The position numbers and the translations under genes were made by a program. Source: Cerrena zonata (taxonomy: Eukaryota; Basidiomycota; Agaricomycetes; Polyporales; Cerrenaceae). From it: a stretch of DNA of 64,000 nucleotides. The stretch covers positions 118,566 to 182,565 of the forward strand of contig JASBNA010000080.1 of assembly GCA_038087015.1 (NCBI GenBank). Reading direction: 5' to 3'. Under the pieces are notes generated by a model. It did no database searches. It saw only the letters and a list, made by a program, of their open reading frames with translations, and was not told where the DNA came from. This document shows, piece by piece, positions 35,339 through 44,407 of this stretch (positions are counted from its first letter, which is position 1; each line of letters begins with the position of its first letter).

Positions 35339-36688
35339 TCATATCCAGATTTCGGTTAACAGCCTCTGGTAATGGGTCCTAGTGTGTCGCGATGAGTGAT
35401 CTTTGATAGTATTGGAAAACCATAATACACCTACAAAATGACTTGTACGCCATGAGAGACTATTTCTCATCCCTCGAGGAATATCACGGCAATCAAGGAG
35501 TAGTCGCAATACCAAGCCTTGCCGAATTGATGTATAAATGTTCGTTTTCAATACTGTCTGCTCATCTAGGAGATTGGTAATAATATCTGCCTTGAGACGA
35601 CAGTATCCTTGGTGTGTACTGAGCAATAGATGGAGCTGATGTTTTGGTGAGACAATTGGATAGAGAAATTCAGCAAAAATAGTCGCATTTGGAAAGTTTG
35701 GTGGAAGCGATAGAACCTCTTCAATAGCACCTAACTCCGCCCGAAATATATGACAGAAGGCAGTAAAGTGAGTGAATGAGAACTGCTTATGGGAATCACA
35801 CAGCTGATCATCATGTCCATGTCTGACTGCTTCTAGTGCTTTCTCAATTGTCCAACCTGTATTTCCGAACTAGTCACCTTGTTTAAGTTCAAGGTATCAG
35901 GTAATGAAAGAAGGCTTTAGAGACGTACTAAATGGGCATGACCACAAAGTAGTCGGATTAGAATAAGGGATGAGCGACTGAGACCACTATTCAACCGATA
36001 GATTCTAGCCCCAGTATAATTGAGGGTGTTGGGATAAATACTGGTCTATATATATCAATCATTTCTACTCAGCTGGTGTGACACTTAGTTGGATGAGATG
36101 CTTACCTTTCAATCACAGTGTTTGCTCCATAAAGAAAGGTACTAAAATCGTTGGTAATGATTGCATGAATGAATCCGAGCTTGTTTATATGTGCGAGCTC
36201 TGCACTTGCATAAATTGGAGCCTGAGACAAAAAAACTATTAGTAGGTTCGTAGTTTTTAGTAACGTGAGATTTACTTCATGCCAATAAAATTCAAATGCC
36301 TTGGCTAAGGTTTTTATGACCTCTTTGACCTCTTGAGTACGTCTTGACAGGTTAGACACACCAGTTGAATCTTCAACAAAGATCAGTTGCAAAGGAAGCG
36401 ACACATATTGTCCTAAATGCATAAAGATCTCGTCTGTAACCTCGTTTAAAGTTTGATTTCTTTTGTGAGCGATATTCAATAAACTTATAGGACCTTCGAG
36501 GTCCATAATCCACTCGCTATGTAATGATCAGCTTTTAAGTTGATACTAAAGTTCATCCTAAATTACCTTGCATTAATTCCCAATGTGAGGGGAGGTTTAT
36601 TTACGGGTATATAACTTGCTTGTTGTTTGACCCATTCTTTAAACCAAACCGATTCATCAGGATAATGCCATAGTTGTTTCTTAAATAT
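35339..36688 (-). pseudogene. XPG/GEN1-like PIN-domain nuclease, decayed
   Basis: From 36688 on the minus strand: LWHYPDESVWFKEWVKQQAS, then TLGINAR|, an intron, then EWIMDLEGPISLLNIAHKRN and YVSLPLQLIFVEDSTGVS. KTLAKAFEFYWHE, an intron and ASAELAHINKLGFIHAIITN follow, with DFSTFLYGANTVIER at 36102. This is the order of XPG-N, the 'FDGxxxP' strand and XPG-I in the GEN1-like nuclease family expanded in Agaricomycetes. Key acidic residues are lost: the D in 'GIDxSxW', the 'FDG' (here FVEDSTG), 'EAEAELA' (here SAELA) and 'TDDSD' (here TNDFS). C-terminal remnants (35339-35626) are out of frame. The protein would not cut DNA. Confidence 0.7.
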
Positions 36689-36995
36689 CTGTCAGACTTG
36701 TCGGTGAAAATTGGGGCACTTCAAACATACCAATGGGTCACAGTTCATACCGTTCTCTCTGGATATGGCAAGGAATAATAAGGAAAGAGGTGAAATATAG
36801 GAGGAACATTGCTCGAGGTTTATAAGCTTTCGGTAGTTTGATGCGGAACAATTTCATGGTTCCGAGTCCGTATTCCATAACCGATATATACTGGCACCCA
36901 AACTTGGATGTCCGAATTCAACTTCTGAGCGCAGTCTGTACAGATTGGGGATTGAAAGATTGAAGATATAGATATAAACATGAGACCATTAATTC

Positions 36996-37406
36996 ACGAG
37001 AGTATAGTACTGCCGGTACCACTATTTGACCTTTCAAATTGCCGCTGTTCTCGCTCTTGAGGTGTTCCATTCTTACTTGTCCGAAGTATCAGCTCACCAC
37101 GCTGCTGTCGCTTCCTTGTTATGGCATTCAAAAGCATCTTGATACTCTGCTCTACTTCAGGGAATTCATCAAGAAATATTGTATCACTTCGACCACATCT
37201 AGAATTAATTGCGTTATTTATTTTAAACATAAAATGTTTGACTGTTAACATACCGAATATACTCCTCAGCAATAACCTGTCTCTGTTTCCACTTACTCCT
37301 TGTGAGCCTCGACATCTGACGAGAGTACCACTGAAGCGGCCAGCCTTAAGTGCCTTCGTTTTTGTGGTTGGATTTGGCTCATCCCACTGTTGACTACCCT
37401 CGCGCC
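36996..37406 (-). pseudogene. GCR1_C/Ndc10-type DNA-binding gene, 3' part (split by LINE)
   Basis: Joined to 41105-41578 across the LINE, the frame reads PNAWREGSQQWDEPNPTTKT. A one-base loss then shifts to the intended GWPLQWYSRQMSRL and TRSKWKQRQVIAEEYIR. An intron of about 56 bp (GTATGTTAAC...TTCTAG) and CGRSDTIFLDEFPEVEQSIK with LLNAITRKRQQRGEL follow, ending at 36996. The 'AWRxxxxQW...WPxxWY...R' pattern resembles the C-terminal DNA-binding domain of basidiomycete proteins often annotated with Ndc10/GCR1_C, linked to Crypton-type recombinases. Family assignment is by memory of this pattern and is moderate. Confidence 0.6.
37395..37406. repeat. Target-site duplication of LINE, left
   Basis: TACCCTCGCGCC, identical to 41105-41116. 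It bounds the LINE on its 5' side. Confidence 0.9.
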
Positions 37407-37566
37407 GGCGGACCTTCTTTGCTTTCAACCATCACCACCTGCCCTTTTTTCCCACGGTACTCAACCACCGGAACTGGCAAAAGGACTCTGACTTTAATCT
37501 ATTCGGACGTCGTCCAAGCTTAGAGGAGCACTTTATTTGCTTTCAACCTCTTTCATCTCATTGAGA

Positions 37567-39633
37567 ATGAGCACCCCAGCCATAAAAGCTAGGAAGAACA
37601 CCGCCCAAAGGGGATCCTCAGTATCAATCCCGCCACGTCAACAGACGCCGGACCCGGCAACGAGAACAGCTCGTAACACTAGAGGTAACAATACCCCGCT
37701 TACTAATGATGCTAATACCGCAGACAACGCAACTTTAACGAACAACACGAACGCTGAATACGATTCTGCCGTACGCCTCCTCGAATCTAAGCAGCTAATC
37801 CCATCCGGGGCGAACCCAATCACAGCACGTCATCTCTGCGACGCCTTGATACACATCGCTAATCAACAAAATGTTACGATCGCACTCGCTAACAACCTAA
37901 GGTCAGTAGCAGTTATACTCAAAGAAACCACTATAAACCAAGAAGCCGACTCCATCTTGGAATACTTGAGCACAAACGTCGCAGACCTAATTGACGAAAG
38001 GATTGATAACAAGCTAGAGACGAAGGTCACAGAACACATGAAGCAGCTCAAGGCTGCAACATATGACCTGAAAACTGCGATGAAAGAGCTACAACGAGTA
38101 CCTCCTCCACACCCCACCCATGAGATCGATGTAAACATAGGGATTCACCCTCGTGTTGATGATCCACACCTCACGTTCAATCCGAGTATTAAGACTTATG
38201 CTCAAGCTGCCAGCGCAGCCTCCACACTGATCGCTAGAACTCTTCTTAGACAGAAACAGATATATGTCGACCAAAGCACGAACGAGAATGCGAACAAGTC
38301 GGAGAAAGAACTAGTCGAACAAGCAAACTCAGCCGTCAGTTATATCAGAGAAGACATGAGAAGCACAGGCCCCGAATCAGTGAAATTCACAAGTGTTCGC
38401 TCTACACGCGACAACGGACTCCTATTTGAGCTCCAAACGGTTGAAGCTGCCAGATGGCTGAGACAACCCGAAATTCTCCAAGAGTGGACACGACTCTTCC
38501 CGGGTCAAGGCAGAGCAAGAGGAAACACTTTCCCAACGATCGCAAAGTTTGTCCCCACCACGTTTGATGCTAACGATTCTCAAAGTATGCAGTCAATTGC
38601 TATCGAAGCAGACTTATCACCCACACCAATCACCAACACCAGATGGATAAAACCAACTGAGTACTGCTATCCTGGACAGAAACACGCTCACATGATTATT
38701 TCTTTGACAGAACCTGAATATGCTAACCACGCCATCAGCCTTGGTATGATAGTTGAAGGAAAGAAAATCCAAGTTGAGAAGCTGCTGCAAGAAGTCAAAC
38801 GCTGCATCAAGTGCCAGAAGCTCGGCATGAATCACATCGCGAAGACTTGCCCCTCCCCACACCAAGTTTGTGCACGATGCGCAGAACACCACGACACAAA
38901 GGAGTGTCCACATGACGAGTCCCACTTCCACTGCGCTAACTGCGACCAATCTGGTCACCCAGCTACTGACAGAAACTGTCCCGTGTTTTTAGAACACAAC
39001 GCCAAGCTCAACGATCGTACCCCCGACAACGAGTACGTCTACTTTGTGACGGAAGACCCCGCCACTCACGTCAAATACAATGACAAGCCATCCAACGCTC
39101 GCTTGCCCACCCCAGCACATGCGAACAGATCTCAGCCCCAAGACAAGCCTCTCCCCCCACCACATCCCTCCCTTCCGAAGAAACCCAAGTACACTCCTAA
39201 CTTCGACTTCGCTTTCCATGACGACAACCTCCCCCCTCCGGCTACACTTCCATCATCTTCCCAACACGCTTCCTCCCAACCTCATCCAGAACTCCCTCCA
39301 TCCTCGGATGAAATTGACATCATCGTAGGACCTTCGTCTTCGAAAACCCCATCAAAGACGCCCATCCCTGGACTAGGAACAGTAGCTCCGCGCCCGCAAC
39401 TCAAACAGCAACAGCGGAAAGCCCACACACCCAGAACCAAGAAGAAGAATAACCGCAACTCAGCGTTCGAAGGAGATGATGAAGACAATGTGGAAGAACA
39501 GATGACGTTACCCAAGATATTCCTAAAGCAACGTCAAATGATACCTGGTGCGCTCGTTGAACCAGAAGCCGACGACTCCGAAGCAGCAGTGCAAGGGCTA
39601 GTGGAAGGATCCCGCTTCCAAGCATCAACATGA
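37567..39633 (+). CDS. LINE ORF1 protein with three zinc knuckles
   Basis: Uninterrupted 688-aa frame from the ATG at 37567 (MSTPAIKARKNTAQRGSS). The N-terminus is Thr/Asn-rich; residues about 60-190 are helical with coiled-coil-like heptads; about 210-400 is a folded Gag-like region (TYAQAASAASTLIART, KQIYVDQSTNE). Residues about 413-472 carry three Cys-rich knuckles: CIKCQKLGMNHIAKTC, CARCAEHHDTKEC and CANCDQSGHPATDRNC. These have Cx2C spacing but non-canonical C-H or H-C distances (x6/x4, x3/x4, x4/x6). The tail is Pro/Ser-rich, then basic (RPQLKQQQRKAHTPRTKKKN). Such proteins coat LINE RNA. The stop TGA overlaps the ORF2 ATG (ATGA at 39630-39633), a reinitiation arrangement. Confidence 0.9.
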   Translation: MSTPAIKARKNTAQRGSSVSIPPRQQTPDPATRTARNTRGNNTPLTNDANTADNATLTNNTNAEYDSAVRLLESKQLIPSGANPITARHLCDALIHIANQQNVTIALANNLRSVAVILKETTINQEADSILEYLSTNVADLIDERIDNKLETKVTEHMKQLKAATYDLKTAMKELQRVPPPHPTHEIDVNIGIHPRVDDPHLTFNPSIKTYAQAASAASTLIARTLLRQKQIYVDQSTNENANKSEKELVEQANSAVSYIREDMRSTGPESVKFTSVRSTRDNGLLFELQTVEAARWLRQPEILQEWTRLFPGQGRARGNTFPTIAKFVPTTFDANDSQSMQSIAIEADLSPTPITNTRWIKPTEYCYPGQKHAHMIISLTEPEYANHAISLGMIVEGKKIQVEKLLQEVKRCIKCQKLGMNHIAKTCPSPHQVCARCAEHHDTKECPHDESHFHCANCDQSGHPATDRNCPVFLEHNAKLNDRTPDNEYVYFVTEDPATHVKYNDKPSNARLPTPAHANRSQPQDKPLPPPHPSLPKKPKYTPNFDFAFHDDNLPPPATLPSSSQHASSQPHPELPPSSDEIDIIVGPSSSKTPSKTPIPGLGTVAPRPQLKQQQRKAHTPRTKKKNNRNSAFEGDDEDNVEEQMTLPKIFLKQRQMIPGALVEPEADDSEAAVQGLVEGSRFQAST

Positions 39634-39737
39634 GCAACTCTCAACAAGAGGAACAACCACCTCATGCGAATCCCTCTGTACCATATCATGACCAGCGTTA
39701 CGCAACCCGAAGTCACACCCAGGACAGTACCTACTAG
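39630..39737 (+). pseudogene. LINE ORF2 first 35 codons, rest deleted
   Basis: ATG at 39630 overlaps the ORF1 stop by 4 nt. It reads MSNSQQEEQPPHANPSVPYH, then DQRYATRSHTQDSTY, then TAG. Immediately after it the sequence jumps to the RNase H end (QVHAQWSPGHNDI), so roughly the endonuclease and reverse transcriptase coding parts are gone. Confidence 0.75.
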
Positions 39738-39739
39738 AC

Positions 39740-40352
39740 CAAGTCCATGCTCAGTGGTCACCAGGACACAACGACATTAAAGGCAACGAGGCGGCAGACA
39801 CTGAAGCAAAAAAAGGCAGCGAGAGGAGAGTCCAGCCCCCCGCATCTGCTCCCATCCTTCCTTCGCAAACCTTTGCCAATCAGCACATCATCGACCAAAC
39901 AGAACATCGTAACGAAGCTGAAAATCAATGCCAAGAAGGAGTGGAAGAAATCGCCGAGATACAGACACTTTTCCGGCTACAATCACACTCTCCCCTCTCC
40001 CAAATTCGTTAAGCTCTCAAAGATCATCAGGAAGCACAAACCCAGTCTTATCTTCCAACTTCGCACTGGTCACATCCCACTGAATCGCCACCTTCATCGT
40101 ATCCAGAAAACCCCCTCGCCCGTCTGCCCCGCCTGTAACAATGCCAACGAGACAGTAGATCACTTCCTAATCCAATGCAAGTCGTACAGCCACCTGCGCT
40201 CAGGATTACGAGCCCGATTCCGAGGATGCTCCCTTACCACCTCACACATCCGCGCCACAAAAACTTTGAGAAACGCCGGCAATTGCGACGCTCTTTTTAT
40301 GTTCATAAAAGCAACAAAACATCCACAAGGCACTTTCTCGAAACTGGAATAG
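39740..40352 (+). pseudogene. LINE ORF2 C-terminus: RNase H end and zinc ribbon
   Basis: Frame from 39740 gives VHAQWSPGHNDIKGNEAADT, the last catalytic block of RNase H. A run of seven A at 39808-39814 then shifts it by +1. The following frame to 40352 gives LLPSFLRKPLPIS, FQLRTGHIPLNRHLHRIQ, CPACNNANETVDHFLIQC (Cx2C...HxxxxxC) and GLRARF. Without one A the two frames join as EAKKAARGESS, matching the related copy at 6604-6804. Confidence 0.8.
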
Positions 40353-41104
40353 CCGGCTCATATCACCTACGACTCACACTGCCCCCACCGTACACCGCCT
40401 CATCTGTCCGCCCTCTCACCGTCTCCTATGCTGCCCACCACACCACCCACCGGCTAAAGCTACCCTCCACCAGACTAGACACTCCGCCACCCCACCGCTT
40501 CTCTAGACTACTTCAAACTTTTCCTTCAACGTCTCTCTCCCTTCTCCCCCACGCACCCCTGCCCCATGATAGTACCGACCTCTTTCTCTCCTTCCCATCT
40601 TCATCACTTCACTTCACCATGACCGCACCACTGCTCTCAACCCCTTACAATATCCGTCACTTTCCACATTAATCTCCCCCTTTTCACTCTGTCCTACCGC
40701 ACTCTCTACACTAATGCCCGTGCCCGCTCGCTCCCCACACTCACTCATTACGACATCCTAATTCCTCCCTACGCCACTCAGACCAAGCACATACCTTACC
40801 ACTTCCATAATCCTTTCCTTATTCTCCCCCTTTAACTTTTATACCATAATTCCACATAATCTTCTCTCAGAGCGCATACGCAACAAACCCACACCCCCCC
40901 TCCCCCCTGCCCCTTATCGCCACCGGGACAGGCTCCGCCTCAACTTTCCATACACACGTACCTGGGTCCACGCGTTCGCTTCCCTTCGCCTTGTGTCCAT
41001 GCCCACAGTAGTTACAATACACTCAACCGCGCCGGTAATGTCTTACATAGCCCTGGCTGCTGCACAAGACAATAAATAGGATTTAAAAAAATTTTAAAAA
41101 AGAA

Positions 41105-41116
41105 TACCCTCGCGCC
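41105..41116. repeat. Target-site duplication of LINE, right
   Basis: TACCCTCGCGCC directly after the A-rich tail, identical to 37395-37406. Confidence 0.9.
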
Positions 41117-41578
41117 ACGCATTGGGTCCATGGGGAATATTAGGGATAACTGCATCAGGTATAGGGGGAGTTGGACGACCAGTATTTCTGCTTGGAACTG
41201 GTTGGCTAGAAGTATTATTGATATGCTGGAGTGGTTGCCATAACTGGGAGCTAGCAAGAGGTTGTGCTTCAAGACCAGTGCGTAAATCAGATCTTGGCTG
41301 GGGAGTGGAGAAGGCAGCTGGATATGTAACAGATGAGATATTGTGGATATGAGAACAATGACCGTGAGCTTGAAGCTGATTTTGAAACGGTGCAAGCTTC
41401 CCTTGTTCGATATCGAGACGCAGCCTTTGGAACTCACGTCCCACGCTACTGAACAGCTCTCGGACCTCACCAATAGCGACAGGAGATGTGAGAATATGAT
41501 CACCATTGAAACTTCGAGAGGCTTCTCTCTGAATGGGGCATAGGGCATCATGGCGAGAGCTTTCTTGACTTGATAATT
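41105..41578 (-). pseudogene. GCR1_C/Ndc10-type gene, middle part (5' of LINE insertion)
   Basis: The minus frame from about 41570 runs SSRHDALCPIQREASRSFNG, VAIGEVRELFSSVGREFQRL, a Gln/Pro/Ser linker, then IPDAVIPNIPHGPNAWREG at the LINE boundary. It continues in frame at 37406. Upstream it is cut at 41578 by the 1.5-kb inverted-repeat element; beyond that element (43116 on) no more of this gene is seen. Non-enzymatic linker part; function unknown. Confidence 0.6.
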
Positions 41579-41579
41579 A

Positions 41580-41795
41580 TGGTGTACCATTTGTACATTT
41601 AATATTCCGCATATATTTCGGGTGTCTGCGCATATATTTCTGATGTTTGCGCATATGTTTCTGATCCGAGAAGTACACACATCTTTGCGAATATATATAC
41701 AGTCTGAATATGCGCATATTCAACTTTTGCATAGTTACTTACTGTGCACATATTTGGGTGTTGACACATGTATATTTGGAAAGACACATTGGGCT
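41580..41795 (+). repeat. Left terminal inverted repeat (216 bp)
   Basis: Contains three close copies of a TGCGCATATATTTC-like word and the palindrome GAATATGCGCATATTC. Confidence 0.9.
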
Positions 41796-41796
41796 A

Positions 41797-42150
41797 TGGT
41801 GTACCGGTTGTACAATTATTTTCCCGCGCATATATAGTGAATTTCTGCGAGTTGCGCATATATTTCTTGGAAGCGCTCAACATGCGCATAGTTTCTATGC
41901 CGGCTCTGGGAACTTGCAAATTGCGCACCTATGTAACACGGTGTTTCATTTTCTGAATAGCGACTCGTGTATGGTGTACCAATCGGACAATTATTTTCCC
42001 GCACATATATGGTGAATTTCTGCGAGTTGCGCATATATTTCCCAGAAGCGCTCAACATGTGCACAGTTTCTAGGAACTTGCGAATTGCGCACTTATGTAA
42101 CATGGCACATGCAGTGTTTCATTATCTGAATAGCGACTCGCGCATATTCA
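41797..42150 (+). repeat. Two tandem ~175-bp units with the same terminal motif
   Basis: Unit 2 starts at 41797 (TGGTGTACCGGTTGTACAAT) and unit 3 at 41972 (TGGTGTACCAATCGGACAAT). Each is preceded by TA and carries ATTTTCCCGC, CATATAT, AATTTCTGCGAGTTGCGCAT, AAGCGCTCAACAT and CTGAATAGCGACTCG in the same order. Unit 3 is diverged and has a short deletion after GTTTCTA. Confidence 0.8.
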
Positions 42151-42899
42151 AATCTCATCCCTTTGGTTTCAGTAGCCCTTGTATTATAGGGACTAAATCC
42201 TAAGTAGGCTAAGAGGTTTAACTGGCCATAGTAGGGCTCCGACGAAGCCATCCAGCATGGTAGGCACTATTAATAGTAATGAAGTTGTTATTCTATCCTA
42301 CTTACAACGGCCCGACCGTTTCAATTTTCTGTCTAAGTCCTCTATGACGTGACGTGACGATCCACGTGCGTTGTGACATTCCCCGATCAATCCCATTGTC
42401 ATCTCGGCCAAGTCGAAACCTTGCTTGTTCCCTATCGTCATCACCCATCCTCACTGCCCTCATCGTTCTTGTGGTGGCTCTCGTCTCCGCCGTCATTCTT
42501 CTATTTACCACTCTTACCACAAGATAAGCACCTGTATCAGCTCTAGTAGCACCTGTTGAATACTTCTGTGTCGTTTGAGCCCCGTTACAGCTGGGTGTGG
42601 CCACCAGCGGGCCACCAGGCGTGTAGGATATTGCAACGGTATGTATGGGGGTATGTTCTTAGTTTTGATCGCTGACTTTCATTTGGTTTGACTTCATGTC
42701 ACTAGTTTCCTGGATATGGCGGTGTCAAGACATGTGGACGACAGACAAGAAGCTGATGTGGGGTATGAAGAATGGAATCGGGTCTTGGAGGTCTCGTTGA
42801 AAATTGGTGGTAGTCTAGTTTCATCTTAGATTGCTTTTCCGTAAAGATACAAATCTCAAATTCAATATAAATTGGGTTAAGAACCTGCACTGAATAAGA

Positions 42900-43115
42900 A
42901 GCCCAATGTGTCTTTCCAAATATACATGTGTCAACACCCAAATATGTGCACAGTAAGTAACTATGCAAAAGTTGAATATGCGCATATTCAGACTGTATAT
43001 ATATTCGCAAAGATGTGTGTACTTCTCGGATCAGAAACATATGCGCAAACATCAGAAATATATGCGCAGACACCCGAAATATATGCGGAATATTAAATGT
43101 ACAAATGGTACACCA
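42900..43115 (-). repeat. Right terminal inverted repeat (216 bp)
   Basis: Exact inverted copy of 41580-41795. Confidence 0.9.
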
Positions 43116-43156
43116 TATGAATATCTTGTTTGAACTATCCATGGCTTATTCTCACG

Positions 43157-43725
43157 CGTTTCGTATTTTCCAAAGGTGTCGGTGAGCAGACCTGTGAAGG
43201 CAACTATCTTCACCATGAAATGATTGAGACTGGTATCATCAACCTCGAGGGTGACTCGAAGGTCGCTCTCGTTTTCGGTCAGATGAACGAGCCCCTCGGT
43301 GCCCGTGCCCGTGCCCGTGTCGTCCTCACTGGTTTGACCGTTGCGGAATACTTCCGTGACAATCAGTGTCAGGATGTGATGCTACTCATTGACAACATGT
43401 TCCATTTCTCCCGAGCTGGCTCAGAGGTGTCTGCTCTTCTCGGCCGTATTCCGTCCGCTATCGATGACCAATCCACACCTTCCACTGATATGGGTGGCAT
43501 GTGAGCTCCGTTTATTGACGAAACCCCGACTCGTTCTCGGAGCTTCTGCTACACAGACAAGAGCGTATCATCACCACCAAGAAGGTGTCTGTCAGCGTCT
43601 CAGTGCAAGCCATCTACGTGCCCGCTGATGATTTGACTGATTCTGTTCCGGCTAGAGCCTTCGCTCACTTGGATGCTACCATTATGTTGTCCCGTCCAGA
43701 TTCTGAGCTTGGTATATACCCTGCG
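43157..43725 (+). pseudogene. ATP synthase beta subunit fragment, intronless and decayed
   Basis: Frame 43157-43503 carries [33 protein letters not shown], the Walker-B region [12 protein letters not shown] and [14 protein letters not shown], then TDMGG and a stop. After a frame change, [20 protein letters not shown] and [10 protein letters not shown] follow. These are the most conserved parts of mitochondrial F1 beta (residues roughly 200-360), with many unusual substitutions ([11 protein letters not shown] for GERTREGNDLY). The P-loop half and the C-terminus are absent, and no intron interrupts the block. It may be a retroposed or transposon-captured fragment. Confidence 0.8.
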
Positions 43726-43991
43726 GATTCTATATCAAAGCCCCCAACGCGCTCCGCAAATCCAACAAAGAAGTCGACGACAACGACCTATCCTGGAACG
43801 ATATCACATCCGCCAAAGGCAAGATGATCGAAGCCATGAAGGCAACTGTTTGGGAAGAGAGGTACCTACACGGCTGACTGGATGTTTTTAATATCACTCC
43901 ATAACGGCGTCGTCCACGCAGACCATTAGTGAAGCTGTAAGTTTCGTATAAATCTTGTAATAAGGGACTTATGAGACGCGCGCCCTCTTCA

Positions 43992-44030
43992 CTTTGGCGT
44001 CTAAAAGCTCGGCTTTGGCGTCTAAAAGCT
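43992..44030. repeat. 21-bp tandem duplication
   Basis: CTTTGGCGTCTAAAAGCTCG(G) followed at once by CTTTGGCGTCTAAAAGCT. Confidence 0.8.
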
Positions 44031-44407
44031 CTCTCAAGTTGTCCTCTGCCACTCAGTAACGATCAGTACAGCTCTAATAACGCAAAGCATTGAAAGAGAT
44101 AAATAGTGTACCAGCCGAATAATGACAGATTCTCCAATCCGATGCGTATCAAAGCTATAAGTCCGTATATATGTAATAAACAAAGCGAGTTCTATACGTC
44201 TAATTCAGGTACTCAAGGGAGAACGGAAGGGGATATGCACACCCGGAAGAAAATGTGGATGGGGGGAATAGGAGAAACGGTACTAGCTCTACTCTCAAAT
44301 AAGCTGTAAATATCTAAAGAACAGAGAATGAGTACCATACGACATCCAGTATGACAAAGGTATGGCTTGACCTCTCCAACAAATGACATTATAGATCCTC
44401 TGGACTT

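Larger units (their letters stand above)
37407..41104 (+). mobile_element. LINE, internally deleted, with 12-bp target-site duplication
   Basis: 3698 bp from GGCGGACCTTC to an A-rich tail (GGATTTAAAAAAATTTTAAA). Layout: about 160-bp 5' UTR, intact ORF1, first 35 codons of ORF2, deletion junction at about 39737, RNase H and zinc-ribbon end, then a C/T-rich 3' UTR of about 750 bp. Endonuclease and reverse transcriptase are missing, so it would depend on enzymes from a full-length relative. A 5'-truncated relative is at 5560-6830. Confidence 0.88.
41580..43115. mobile_element. 1536-bp element with perfect 216-bp inverted ends
   Basis: Ends 41580-41795 and 42900-43115 are inverted copies with no difference that I found; both encode the same spurious 62-codon frame. 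Termini are TGGTGTACCATTTGTACATT, flanked by TA on each side (41578-41579 and 43116-43117). No transposase is present in the 1.1-kb interior, so it is non-autonomous, probably Tc1/mariner-like by its TA site. Perfect arms imply very recent insertion or arm conversion. Confidence 0.88.

Noticed and set aside
39080..40672. Several plus and minus ORFs over the LINE C-terminal and 3' UTR
   Set aside because: Pro/Thr/Leu-biased shadows of C-rich sequence.
42302..42604. 100-codon Arg/Asp/Thr-rich minus ORF inside the inverted-repeat element as a transposase candidate
   Set aside because: No DDE or other catalytic pattern, low complexity, too short.
41599..43096. Two identical 62-codon ORFs (left minus, right plus)
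   Set aside because: They are mirror images created by the perfect inverted repeats and by repeated GCGCATAT words; no sign of a real protein.
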